Shown piece after piece: positions 1 to 5,558 of a DNA stretch of 6,698 nucleotides. Position 1 is the stretch's first letter, and each line of letters opens with the position of its first letter. The translations under genes and the position numbers were made by a program. A model generated the notes under the pieces. The model had not been told where the DNA came from. It saw nothing but the letters and a program-made list of their open reading frames with translations, and did no database searches. Origin of the DNA: Arenimonas sp. Its GTDB lineage: Bacteria; Pseudomonadota; Gammaproteobacteria; Xanthomonadales; Xanthomonadaceae. Location of the stretch: contig DNNT01000019.1 of assembly GCA_003497545.1 (NCBI GenBank), forward strand, positions 1,246-7,943, read 5' to 3'.

Positions 1-187
1 GGGCGGCCTCCGGCCGCGGCGCGATGCGCAGGTCGCCGCGAACCTGCACCGGCGGCGTGGCCTGGGGCACGGGCTTGGCCTCTGCCGCGGGGCGCGGCTT
101 GCCGGCGGGCGGCGTGACCTGGACCTGCGCCATCGCGCTGGGCAGCAGGGCCAGGGAAAGCAGGCTGGCGAGGAACAGGGACTTCAC
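1..187 (-). CDS. Secreted proline/alanine-rich protein of unknown function, N-terminal part
   Basis: Only the first 62 codons are in the window; the gene continues past the left edge. I place the start at the GTG at 187-185, because it is followed by a textbook signal peptide (Met-Lys, then a Leu/Ala-rich core from about residue 3 to 16, then Pro-Ser-Ala-Met-Ala, with cleavage expected after residue 20 before Gln-Val-Gln-Val) and preceded by GGGAG at 199-195, 7 bases away. Another in-frame GTG lies 24 bases further upstream, but it would put a Pro/Gly stretch in front of the signal peptide. The visible mature part is rich in Pro, Ala and Val (TPPAGKPRPAAEAKP..., PPVQVRGDLRIAPRP) and looks like a disordered linker before a domain that is not visible. 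It is therefore probably periplasmic or cell-surface. No family can be named from this fragment. It lies downstream of the M49-like lipoprotein gene on the same strand, with an 86-base gap that holds a hairpin, so it is probably transcribed separately. Confidence 0.7.
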   Translation of the reverse strand, partial: MKSLFLASLLSLALLPSAMAQVQVTPPAGKPRPAAEAKPVPQATPPVQVRGDLRIAPRPEAA

Positions 188-194
188 GAGGGCG

Positions 195-199
195 CTCCC
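195..199 (-). promoter_or_regulatory. Ribosome binding site deciding the GTG start at 187
   Basis: GGGAG lies 7 bases before the GTG. It favours this start over the in-frame GTG 24 bases upstream. Confidence 0.5.
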
Positions 200-224
200 G
201 GGGGTGGGCACGCCGCCGGTGTAT

Positions 225-264
225 CAGGAACCCCGCATCATCACAAGTATGAACGGGATTCCTG
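225..264 (-). terminator. Hairpin after the M49-like lipoprotein gene (possible terminator)
   Basis: Read on the minus strand, CAGGAATCCCG (264-254) pairs with CGGGGTTCCTG (235-225). This is an 11-base-pair stem with one G-U wobble and an 18-base loop, starting 9 bases after the stop codon at 276-274. On the plus strand the wobble position becomes a C-A mismatch, so the minus-strand transcript folds better, as expected for a structure at the end of the lipoprotein mRNA. No T-run follows, so this is not a canonical intrinsic terminator. It could instead protect the 3' end or, because it sits just upstream of the gene starting at 187, act in that gene's leader. Confidence 0.4.
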
Positions 265-273
265 TCGCCGCCC

Positions 274-1962
274 TCAGAGGCCCAGCACCGCCGGGCCCTG
301 CCTGAACACGATGTCCACCGGGATGCCCGCCGCCTGCACGCGGTCGAGGTCGGTCTGCAGGTCGGGGCCGATGTTGCCCATTTCCTCGAACAGCGCCTTG
401 GCGCCGGCGTAGTCGCCGTCGCCCTGCAGGGTAAGGATCTTCGCCGACAGCGAATCCACCGCCGCCTGCATTTTTTCGAAGTCCACCCGGTAGCGGCCGG
501 TGGCGGCGTCGCGGCTGAAGGCGCCTTCGCGCTGCAGCCAGTTGAAGGCCACCATGTTGGCCTTGCCGTGCGCGCTGGAGGCGCCGAAGCGCACCGAGCG
601 GAAGATGCCGGCCAGGAAGGTGACGTAGTTGTCGTTGCGCCTGGCCGCGTCGAGCTCGCCCATCTCGCCGAGCCTGCCGATCATGTACAGGCCCAGGATG
701 TCGGCCTTGCCTTCTTCGTAGCCGCTGGCCAGGTCGGTGAGCGCCTCGCGCACCGTGACCTTGCCGTCGAGCGTGTTCTTGATGCCCAGGCCGTGCGCGA
801 CTTCATGGAACATCACGTTCTCGAAGAAGGCGTCGAAGGTGATGTTGGCGCGCTGGTCCTGGGCCACCAGCGCGTCGGCGATCGGCACCAGGATGGTGTC
901 GAACTTGGCGCGCATGCTGTTTTCCAGCTGCAGGCGGCGCGAGCCCTTGGCCAGCTGCACCTCTTCGTCGTTGGGCAGGTTGATGGCGATGGTCTTGGCG
1001 CCCGAATTGGCGTCGCCGCCGTAGTAGATGGCGAAGTAGGCGTTGAGGTCGGCGTCGGTGCCGGGCATCTCGGCCTTGTAGGCCTCCGGCACCGGCAGGC
1101 CGCGCTGCAGCGCCGGCAGGTGCTGGGCGAAACGCGCCAGGCGCTGGCTCCACTCGATGTCCTTCACCAGCACGAAGGCCTCGAACGCGGCCTTGGTGCC
1201 GAACAGCGCGTCCTGGTAGCTCTCGATGGGGCCGATGACGACGTCGATGGGGCTGGTCTTCATGTCCATCCAGGCCATGTCGCTGGCCTGGTAGTCGCCG
1301 GTGAGCAGCGCGTCGGCGCGCAGGCGCAGGTAATTGCGGAAGCTTTCGTCGGTGGCCACGTCGGCGGCCAGGCTCAGGAGCGCGGCGGCCTGGCCGAGCT
1401 CGGCGGCGTATTCCACGTGGTAGGGCACCACGGTCAGCTTGCCGGCGGCGTCGCGGCGGATCAGCGTGTACAGGCTGTCCTTGCCCGGCAGGTCGGCGGC
1501 GGCGAATTCTTCCTTCGTCATGTCCTCGGGGTAGAAGCGCGCGCCGGGCGGGCGCGGGCCGATGCCCTCGACGAAGGGTGCGTCGTTGTCCAGGCGGTCC
1601 CAGGGGCCGTAGTTGATCTCGGCGAAGCGGCGCGTGGCCGGGTCGCTGATGCCGGAAAGCAGGGCGTCCTTGTCGCCCCAGGTCTGCTTCCAGAACAGCG
1701 CGTCCATGATTTCGCCGGCCTGCAGCAGCAGGCGGATGGCCTGGCGGTCGCCTTCGGCCAGCGTGGACAGGTCGGCCGTGAGCGGCACTTCGGCGTAGGC
1801 GGCCACCTTGGCGGCGATGTCGTTGGCGGGCTGGGCGGCGGCCTCGCTGGCCGCGTCGGCGCTGGCCTCGGCGGGCACGGGCGCCTGTTCGGCGCGCTGG
1901 CAGGCGGCCAGGCCGGTGGCGAAGGTGAGCGCGATGGCGAGGCTGAGCGGGCGAAGCGACAT
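274..1962 (-). CDS. Lipoprotein zinc metallopeptidase, M49 (dipeptidyl peptidase III)-like
   Basis: The protein has 562 residues. The ATG at 1962-1960 is chosen because GGAG (1972-1969) lies 6 bases before it and it begins directly with a lipoprotein signal peptide; an in-frame ATG at 1995 would add 11 residues and has no such support. The lipobox is Leu-Ala-Ala-Cys with the lipidated cysteine at residue 21; Gln follows it, which points to the outer membrane. An Ala/Glu-rich linker runs to about residue 50, then a single large domain runs to the C-terminus. The zinc site is HEVAHG at residues 386-391, followed 26 residues later by YEEGKAD (415-421), whose Glu residues would supply the third zinc ligand. 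This pair matches the pattern HExxHG...EExxAD of bacterial M49-like proteins and of the C-terminal domain of plant Nudix hydrolase 3. Classical dipeptidyl peptidase III has HExxxH and cuts dipeptides from peptide N-termini; that activity here is inference. The gene follows the diguanylate cyclase gene by 34 bases and is probably co-transcribed with it. Confidence 0.82.
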   Translation of the reverse strand: MSLRPLSLAIALTFATGLAACQRAEQAPVPAEASADAASEAAAQPANDIAAKVAAYAEVPLTADLSTLAEGDRQAIRLLLQAGEIMDALFWKQTWGDKDALLSGISDPATRRFAEINYGPWDRLDNDAPFVEGIGPRPPGARFYPEDMTKEEFAAADLPGKDSLYTLIRRDAAGKLTVVPYHVEYAAELGQAAALLSLAADVATDESFRNYLRLRADALLTGDYQASDMAWMDMKTSPIDVVIGPIESYQDALFGTKAAFEAFVLVKDIEWSQRLARFAQHLPALQRGLPVPEAYKAEMPGTDADLNAYFAIYYGGDANSGAKTIAINLPNDEEVQLAKGSRRLQLENSMRAKFDTILVPIADALVAQDQRANITFDAFFENVMFHEVAHGLGIKNTLDGKVTVREALTDLASGYEEGKADILGLYMIGRLGEMGELDAARRNDNYVTFLAGIFRSVRFGASSAHGKANMVAFNWLQREGAFSRDAATGRYRVDFEKMQAAVDSLSAKILTLQGDGDYAGAKALFEEMGNIGPDLQTDLDRVQAAGIPVDIVFRQGPAVLGL

Positions 1963-1968
1963 GCAGGA

Positions 1969-1972
1969 CTCC
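1969..1972 (-). promoter_or_regulatory. Ribosome binding site deciding the lipoprotein start at 1962
   Basis: GGAG lies 6 bases before the ATG at 1962-1960, in the short gap after the stop codon of the diguanylate cyclase gene. It supports this start over the longer in-frame ATG at 1995, which would overlap the upstream stop codon. Confidence 0.6.
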
Positions 1973-1996
1973 GGGAGCGGCGTGAAGGCCTCCATC

Positions 1997-3025
1997 CTAG
2001 TCCATCACCCGGCCCTCGGTGCGGTTGCGGCCGCCGTGTTTGGCGCGGTAGAGCGCCTGGTCCGCGGCTTCCATCCAGTCGCGCAGTTCGCCGCCCGCGG
2101 GTGCTTCCGCCAGGCCCAGGCTGATTGAAAACGACAGGCCCGGCTGGCCTTCGAAAACCGCCGCCTGCACCGCCTCGCGCAGGCGCTCGGCCTCGCGTTC
2201 GGCCGCGGCCTGGCCGAGCGGCAGCAGCACGGCGAATTCGTCGCCGCCCAGGCGGCCGGCCACCTGGCCCGCGGGCAGCGTGTCGCGCACCAGGGCGGCG
2301 AGCGTGCGCAGCACGTCGTCGCCGGCGGCGTGCCCGAACTGGTCGTTGATGGACTTGAAGTGGTCGATGTCGATCAACAGCAGCGTCGTCGGCGAACCAC
2401 CAGGCTCCCGCCGCTCCAGCCGGCGGCGCGCCTGCGCCTGCCAGTGGCCGCGGCTGTCGAGCCCGGTGAGCGAATCGCGCCGCGCCAGCTCCTCGAGCTG
2501 CTGGTTCTGCTGCTGCACGCGCCGCATCAGGCGGTACAGGTTGGCGCTGACCGCCAGCGTGTGGATCACCATGATCGGCAGGCAGGCCAGCACGACCGCC
2601 GTGCGGCTGGGGTAATCCACGGCGAAGCCGGTGGCCAGGCCCACGGCCAGCATCGCCAGCAGCGTGCCCGGCAGCGCCTTGAGCCACAGCCGCGGCACGC
2701 CGGAGTTCACCTTGTCGGCGGTGGCCACGGTCAGCAGCACGGCGCTGGGCAGCAGGTTGAAATGCATCAGCGGCAGCCAGCTGCCTGCGATCACCGAGTC
2801 GATGAGGAAGTTGCGCGCTTCCGCCGCGTACGGGTCGCGGCTGCGCACCGCCAGCAGGTAAGCCAGGTGCGGCCAGGCGAAGCAAGTGGCCAGCGCCCAG
2901 GCCCAGGACGGCCAGCCGGCGTCGAGGTCGCCCAGCACCACGCCCAGCGGCAACGCCGCCAGCCCCATGCCCAGCACGCGGAAACGGTAGGTCAGGCGGG
3001 GCAGGAAACGCGGGCGCACGGACAT
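1997..3025 (-). CDS. Membrane diguanylate cyclase, MASE2-GGDEF architecture
   Basis: The protein has 342 residues and is predicted to make cyclic di-GMP from two GTP at the inner membrane. The N-terminal half (about residues 12-165) is hydrophobic, with about five membrane segments, and carries features of the MASE2 sensor domain known from E. coli DgcC/AdrA: WPHLAY at 51-56, a following RDP, LLPSAVLL at 91-98 and LPIMVI at 149-154. A short polar/coiled stretch (166-182, Gln/Glu-rich) joins it to the GGDEF domain: RRDSLTGLDSR (182-192), LLIDIDHFKSIND (216-228), GRLGGDEFAVLLP (257-269), and ALYRAKHGGRNRTE near the end. The signature GGDEF is intact (260-264), so catalysis is expected. The product-inhibition site RxxD, normally just before it, reads PAGQ (251-254), so feedback inhibition is probably weak or absent. 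The start at 3025 has no close Shine-Dalgarno sequence; an in-frame GTG at 3043 is the alternative. The gene is divergent from the cyclopropane synthase gene. Confidence 0.9.
   Translation of the reverse strand: MSVRPRFLPRLTYRFRVLGMGLAALPLGVVLGDLDAGWPSWAWALATCFAWPHLAYLLAVRSRDPYAAEARNFLIDSVIAGSWLPLMHFNLLPSAVLLTVATADKVNSGVPRLWLKALPGTLLAMLAVGLATGFAVDYPSRTAVVLACLPIMVIHTLAVSANLYRLMRRVQQQNQQLEELARRDSLTGLDSRGHWQAQARRRLERREPGGSPTTLLLIDIDHFKSINDQFGHAAGDDVLRTLAALVRDTLPAGQVAGRLGGDEFAVLLPLGQAAAEREAERLREAVQAAVFEGQPGLSFSISLGLAEAPAGGELRDWMEAADQALYRAKHGGRNRTEGRVMD
2232..2260. repeat. Exact 29-bp direct repeat, copy 1 (GGDEF coding)
   Basis: This stretch encodes AGRLGGDEFA on the minus strand and is identical over 29 bases to 6670-6698, which lies in the same orientation in the second GGDEF gene. 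A second shared block of 22 identical bases lies at 2017-2038 and 6452-6473 (encoding the GGRNRT region). The identity can be explained by two paralogous genes under the same codon bias, or by recent gene conversion. Confidence 0.85.
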
Positions 3026-3054
3026 GCGTGCATGAAACCACACCTGCCCGGGCG

Positions 3055-3060
3055 TATGCT
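3055..3060 (+). promoter_or_regulatory. Possible -10 element for the cyclopropane synthase gene
   Basis: TATGCT, preceded by CG, is the only reasonable -10 hexamer in the 75-base gap between the divergent genes. No good -35 hexamer lies 16-18 bases upstream. That would suit a stationary-phase (RpoS-type) promoter, as is known for one E. coli cfa promoter, but the match is weak and this is inference. Confidence 0.25.
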
Positions 3061-3088
3061 CCCTTCGCCGGGGGGCGCACCTTTGCAC

Positions 3089-3094
3089 AGGAGG
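3089..3094 (+). promoter_or_regulatory. Strong ribosome binding site of the cyclopropane synthase gene
   Basis: A full AGGAGG lies 6 bases before the ATG at 3101. It fixes the start, although the reading frame stays open for several hundred bases upstream, antisense to the diguanylate cyclase gene. Confidence 0.85.
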
Positions 3095-3100
3095 CCACTC

Positions 3101-4240
3101 ATGGACGCACGCAAGCCGCCGCCGAAGCCGGGTGGCCCGCTGGCCGCGCGGGTCGCGGCGCTGCTGGAAACCGCCGACGTGCGGCTGGACGGCGACCGGC
3201 CCTGGGACCTGCAGGTGCACGATGCCCGCCTGCCCACGCGGCTGCTGGCGCAGGGCTCGCTGGGCCTGGGCGAGGCCTACATGGACGGCTGGTGGGACAG
3301 CGCCGACCTCGATGGCCTGCTCTGGCGCCTGCTGCAGGCGCGCCTGGACGAACGCCGCCCGGGCCTGGCCGACGCCTGGGACGGCCTGAAGGCGCGGCTG
3401 TTGAACCTGCAATCCACCCGCCGGAGCCTGGAAGTGGGCCGGCGCCACTACGACCTCGGCAACGACCTGTACGCAGCGATGCTCGGCCGCCGCCTGGTGT
3501 ACAGCTGCGGCTACTGGCGCGAGGCGCGCGACCTCGACGCGGCGCAGGAGGCCAAGCTCGATCTCGTTTGCCGGAAGCTCGGCCTGCGCGCCGGCCAGCG
3601 CCTGCTCGACGTCGGCTGCGGCTGGGGCGAAACCCTGAAATTCGCCGCCGAACGCTACGGCGCGGCCGGCGTGGGCATCACCATCTCGCGCGAGCAGGCC
3701 GACTACGCGCGCCGGCTCTGCGACGGCCTGCCGGTGGAAATCCGCCTGCAGGATTACCGCAAGATCGACGAGCCCTTCGACCACATCCTGTCGATCGGCA
3801 TGTTCGAACACGTGGGCGTGCGCAACTACCGCGGTTTCTTCGAGCGCATGCGCCGCTGCCTGGGGCCGGACGGCTTGTTCCTGCTGCACAGCATCGGCGG
3901 CGAACGCTCGACCGACCATACCGACCCGTGGATCGGCCGCTATGTCTTCCCGAATTCCATGCTGCCGTCGGCGGCGCAGCTGGCGCGGGCGGTGGAGGGG
4001 CTGTTCGTTATCGAGGACTGGCACAACTTCGGCGCCGACTACGACCGCACGCTGCAGGCCTGGCGCGACAAAGTGGAGCGGGCCTGGACGCGGCTGGAGC
4101 GCTACGACGAACGCTTCCGGCGCCTGTGGCGCTTCTACCTGGCCAGTTCGATGGCGCTGTTCCGCAGCCGGCGCGGGCAACTGTGGCAGCTGGTGCTGTC
4201 GCCGGGCGGCGTGCCCGGTGGCTACGTGGCGCCGCGCTGA
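3101..4240 (+). CDS. cfa: Cyclopropane-fatty-acyl-phospholipid synthase
   Basis: The protein has 379 residues, close to the 382 of E. coli Cfa, so it is complete. The enzyme moves a methylene group from S-adenosylmethionine onto the double bond of unsaturated acyl chains in membrane phospholipids, at the cytoplasmic face of the inner membrane, usually on entry into stationary phase or under acid stress. The N-terminal helical part (about 1-105) carries GLGEAYMDGWWD (55-66). The catalytic domain begins with RRHYDLGNDLY (114-124). The SAM-binding loop is LLDVGCGWG (168-176). Residues matching the E. coli active site are all present at a constant offset of three: Cys136 (YSCGYW), Glu236 (GMFEHVG), His263 (LLHSIGG) and Tyr314 (FGADYDRT). 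The C-terminus (RFYLASSMALFRSRRGQLWQLVLS) is typical of the family. The gene stands alone: it is divergent from the diguanylate cyclase gene and followed by a strong GC hairpin. Confidence 0.95.
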   Translation: MDARKPPPKPGGPLAARVAALLETADVRLDGDRPWDLQVHDARLPTRLLAQGSLGLGEAYMDGWWDSADLDGLLWRLLQARLDERRPGLADAWDGLKARLLNLQSTRRSLEVGRRHYDLGNDLYAAMLGRRLVYSCGYWREARDLDAAQEAKLDLVCRKLGLRAGQRLLDVGCGWGETLKFAAERYGAAGVGITISREQADYARRLCDGLPVEIRLQDYRKIDEPFDHILSIGMFEHVGVRNYRGFFERMRRCLGPDGLFLLHSIGGERSTDHTDPWIGRYVFPNSMLPSAAQLARAVEGLFVIEDWHNFGADYDRTLQAWRDKVERAWTRLERYDERFRRLWRFYLASSMALFRSRRGQLWQLVLSPGGVPGGYVAPR

Positions 4241-4242
4241 AG

Positions 4243-4268
4243 GGCCGGGCGGCGCGGGCCGCCCGGCC
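4243..4268. terminator. Perfect GC-rich hairpin between convergent genes
   Basis: GGCCGGGCGG (4243-4252) and CCGCCCGGCC (4259-4268) form a perfect 10-base-pair stem with a 6-base loop. It starts 3 bases after the cyclopropane synthase stop and ends 9 bases before the stop of the convergent histone-like gene. There is no T-run on either side, so it lacks the classical intrinsic-terminator tail. Its position and symmetry suggest a bidirectional transcription barrier or 3'-end stabiliser for both transcripts. Confidence 0.6.
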
Positions 4269-4276
4269 GGTGCCCG

Positions 4277-4873
4277 CTAGCGCGGGAGCTTGCGGTGGAT
4301 GTAACGCTGCTGGTGGTCGTTGAGGCGCACCTGCGAGTCGTGCGGGCCCGGCAGGTCGCGCTGCAGCGGCACGTGCGCCTTGCTCGAGCGCACCTGCTGC
4401 GGGCCCCGGGCGCCGTCGAGCGGCGAGGGGTGGGGCGCCTCGGGTGAATAGGGCGGCGTGCCCAGGAACGGCGGCGCGCCGACCACCGGCGCGGGTGCGG
4501 GCTTGGCCCGGGGCGCGGCTGGCTTTGCCGTGGCCGCCTGGGGTGCGGCGGGTTTCCTGGCGGCCGGCTTCTTCGCAACGGGCTTGCTTGCAACTGGCTT
4601 TTTCGCGACGGATTTCTTCGCGACAGCCTTCTTGGCAACCGATTTCTTCGCCACGGATTTCTTCGCGACGGCTTTTTTCACTGTGCTTTTCTTGGCGACC
4701 GATCGTTTGGCCGCGGGCTTCCTGGCGGCTGCTTTCTTCGCGACGGGCTTCTTCTTCGCGGCGACCTTCTTGCTGGCGGTCTTGCTGGCAGCCGTCTTGC
4801 GTGCCGCGGACTTCTTCGGTGCGGGCTTTTTCGCGGCGGCCTTGCGGCGGGGCTTGCTGGCGGCAGTGGCCAT
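4277..4873 (-). CDS. Histone H1-like lysine/alanine-rich DNA-binding protein (AlgP-like)
   Basis: The protein has 198 residues. Residues 1-125 are almost wholly Lys, Ala, Pro, Val and Ser, with [15 protein letters not shown] near the start and a five-residue repeat of the type AKKSV from about 58 to 110. This resembles the C-terminal tail of eukaryotic histone H1 and the repeat domain of Pseudomonas AlgP; such proteins bind DNA without clear sequence specificity. The composition makes homology assignment weak, so I call it H1-like by character. Residues 130-198 differ: a Pro-rich linker ([20 protein letters not shown]), then a complex, charged tail with [19 protein letters not shown], which looks like a short conserved segment of unknown role. 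AGGAGG (4884-4879) lies 5 bases before the ATG, which fixes the start and supports real expression. The gene stands alone, convergent with the cyclopropane synthase gene and divergent from the DUF4124 gene. Confidence 0.85.
   Translation of the reverse strand: MATAASKPRRKAAAKKPAPKKSAARKTAASKTASKKVAAKKKPVAKKAAARKPAAKRSVAKKSTVKKAVAKKSVAKKSVAKKAVAKKSVAKKPVASKPVAKKPAARKPAAPQAATAKPAAPRAKPAPAPVVGAPPFLGTPPYSPEAPHPSPLDGARGPQQVRSSKAHVPLQRDLPGPHDSQVRLNDHQQRYIHRKLPR
4544..4702. repeat. 15-bp-period tandem repeat encoding AKKSV-type pentads
   Basis: On the plus strand, units of the type GATTTCTTCGCGACG recur with a 15-base period and substitutions. On the minus strand they encode about ten consecutive pentapeptides ([30 protein letters not shown] and similar) in the histone-like protein. 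The local GC content is lower than in the flanks because of the AAG/AAA lysine codons. Copy number may change by slippage in steps of five residues. Spacing and unit length rule out a CRISPR array. Confidence 0.75.
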
Positions 4874-4878
4874 GACAT

Positions 4879-4884
4879 CCTCCT
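4879..4884 (-). promoter_or_regulatory. Ribosome binding site of the histone-like gene
   Basis: AGGAGG on the minus strand lies 5 bases before the ATG at 4873-4871. It selects this start over an out-of-frame ATG at 4878. Confidence 0.8.
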
Positions 4885-4944
4885 GGGCGGGCGGGAACCG
4901 GATGGCCCGAGTCTAGACCTTGCTGCAGTGCAATATCCGCCCCC

Positions 4945-4972
4945 TTGCCGCGGCCGCGTCCTGGCCTATCAT
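4945..4972 (+). promoter_or_regulatory. Likely sigma-70 promoter for the DUF4124/solute-binding unit
   Basis: TTGCCG (4945-4950) and TATCAT (4967-4972) are separated by 16 bases, and each matches four of the six consensus bases. Transcription would begin near 4979, leaving a leader of about 22 bases before the ATG at 5001. This is the best promoter match in the window. Confidence 0.5.
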
Positions 4973-5000
4973 CAGGAACCCCCCGACCCGGATCGACCCG

Positions 5001-5558
5001 ATGCGCTGCAGGCCCCTGCTTCCCGCCATCGCCATTGCGCTGCTGCTGTCGCCCGCGGCGCAGGCCGCGGTTTACAAATGCGACATCAACGGCGTGACCC
5101 GCTACCAGGACAATCCCTGCCCGGGCCAGAAGGACCAGAAGCCGCACATCGAAGACGCCCCGGCGCCCGCCGCCGGCGCACCGTCCGCGTCCCCCGTCGC
5201 GGGCGCGGCCGCCGAAGCGCCGCGCCCGCGCGGCCGCACCGCGCCCAAGCCGCCGCTGCCCGAGGACGACGACACGCCGCTCGACCGCGTCGGCCAGCTC
5301 TACCACGAGATCCTGGCCGCCCAGGCCGAACAGCGCGGCGTGCTGGACGGCTACCGCGAGGCCGTGAAGGCGCTGGCGGCGACGCAGGCAGGTCGCGAGC
5401 CCTCGCCCGGGGCGGAGGCCGAACGCAAGGTGCTTGAACAGGAATGGAAGGAGCGGCGCCTCGTTGCCGCCGACCGCGTCCGCCGGCTGCAGGGTGAACT
5501 GCGCCGCCTGTGCCCGAACGGCACCATGATGGTCGGCGCGCGCCAGGTATGCCGCTGA
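5001..5558 (+). CDS. DUF4124 domain periplasmic protein
   Basis: The protein has 185 residues. The ATG at 5001 is chosen because it opens a clean signal peptide (MRCRPLL, a hydrophobic core to about residue 17, cleavage after AQA at 22); an upstream in-frame start at 4920 would precede the promoter and add non-hydrophobic sequence. The mature N-terminus AVYKCDINGVTRYQDNPCPG (23-42) is the DUF4124 signature: a short beta motif with two cysteines (27 and 40) that may form a disulfide, found in many proteobacterial exported proteins of unknown function. A Pro/Ala-rich linker (52-88) follows, then a charged helical region (about 94-170), probably a coiled coil, and a C-terminal segment with two more cysteines (171 and 184). 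The role is unknown. The last codons overlap the start of the next gene by 10 bases, so the two are translated from one message and may be coupled. The Shine-Dalgarno sequence is weak. Confidence 0.85.
   Translation: MRCRPLLPAIAIALLLSPAAQAAVYKCDINGVTRYQDNPCPGQKDQKPHIEDAPAPAAGAPSASPVAGAAAEAPRPRGRTAPKPPLPEDDDTPLDRVGQLYHEILAAQAEQRGVLDGYREAVKALAATQAGREPSPGAEAERKVLEQEWKERRLVAADRVRRLQGELRRLCPNGTMMVGARQVCR

Noticed and set aside
568..2124. Long plus-strand open frame (518 codons) opposite the metallopeptidase gene
   Set aside because: Its translation is Gly/Ala/Val/His/Arg-rich with no domain signature, and it is antisense to a clear M49-like protein. Such frames arise from high third-position GC.
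1518..3098. Minus-strand open frame of 526 codons overlapping the cyclase and peptidase genes
   Set aside because: It is a shifted frame of the two real genes, with Arg/Pro/Ala-rich sequence and no motif.
2330..3100. In-frame upstream extension of the cyclopropane synthase frame
   Set aside because: It lies opposite the MASE2-GGDEF gene, has Arg/Gln/His-rich nonsense composition, and the AGGAGG before 3101 together with family length fixes the real start.
3026..4180. Minus-strand frame running through the cyclopropane synthase gene into the cyclase gene
   Set aside because: The part upstream of 3025 is antisense to a fully conserved enzyme and has no recognisable domain. The cyclase begins naturally at 3025 (or GTG 3043).
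4544..4702. Possible CRISPR-like repeat array
   Set aside because: The 15-bp units are contiguous, degenerate and in frame with lysine-rich coding sequence, with no spacers.
4458..4916. Plus-strand frame encoding a Phe/Ala-rich hydrophobic repeat (FFATD type)
   Set aside because: It looks like a membrane protein but is the exact antisense of the lysine-rich pentads; TTC/GCG codons are the complement of GAA/CGC-type positions in the AAG-rich gene. The minus-strand gene has the good ribosome binding site.
4911..4918. GTCTAGAC palindrome and TAGACT as a -10 element for the histone-like gene
   Set aside because: The hexamer is plausible on the minus strand, but no -35 element lies at a proper distance and an 8-bp palindrome is weak evidence for an operator.
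4008..5306. Minus-strand frame of 432 codons spanning the histone-like gene and its neighbours
   Set aside because: It is an out-of-frame reading of the histone-like gene joined to antisense of the DUF4124 and cyclopropane synthase genes, with no domain.
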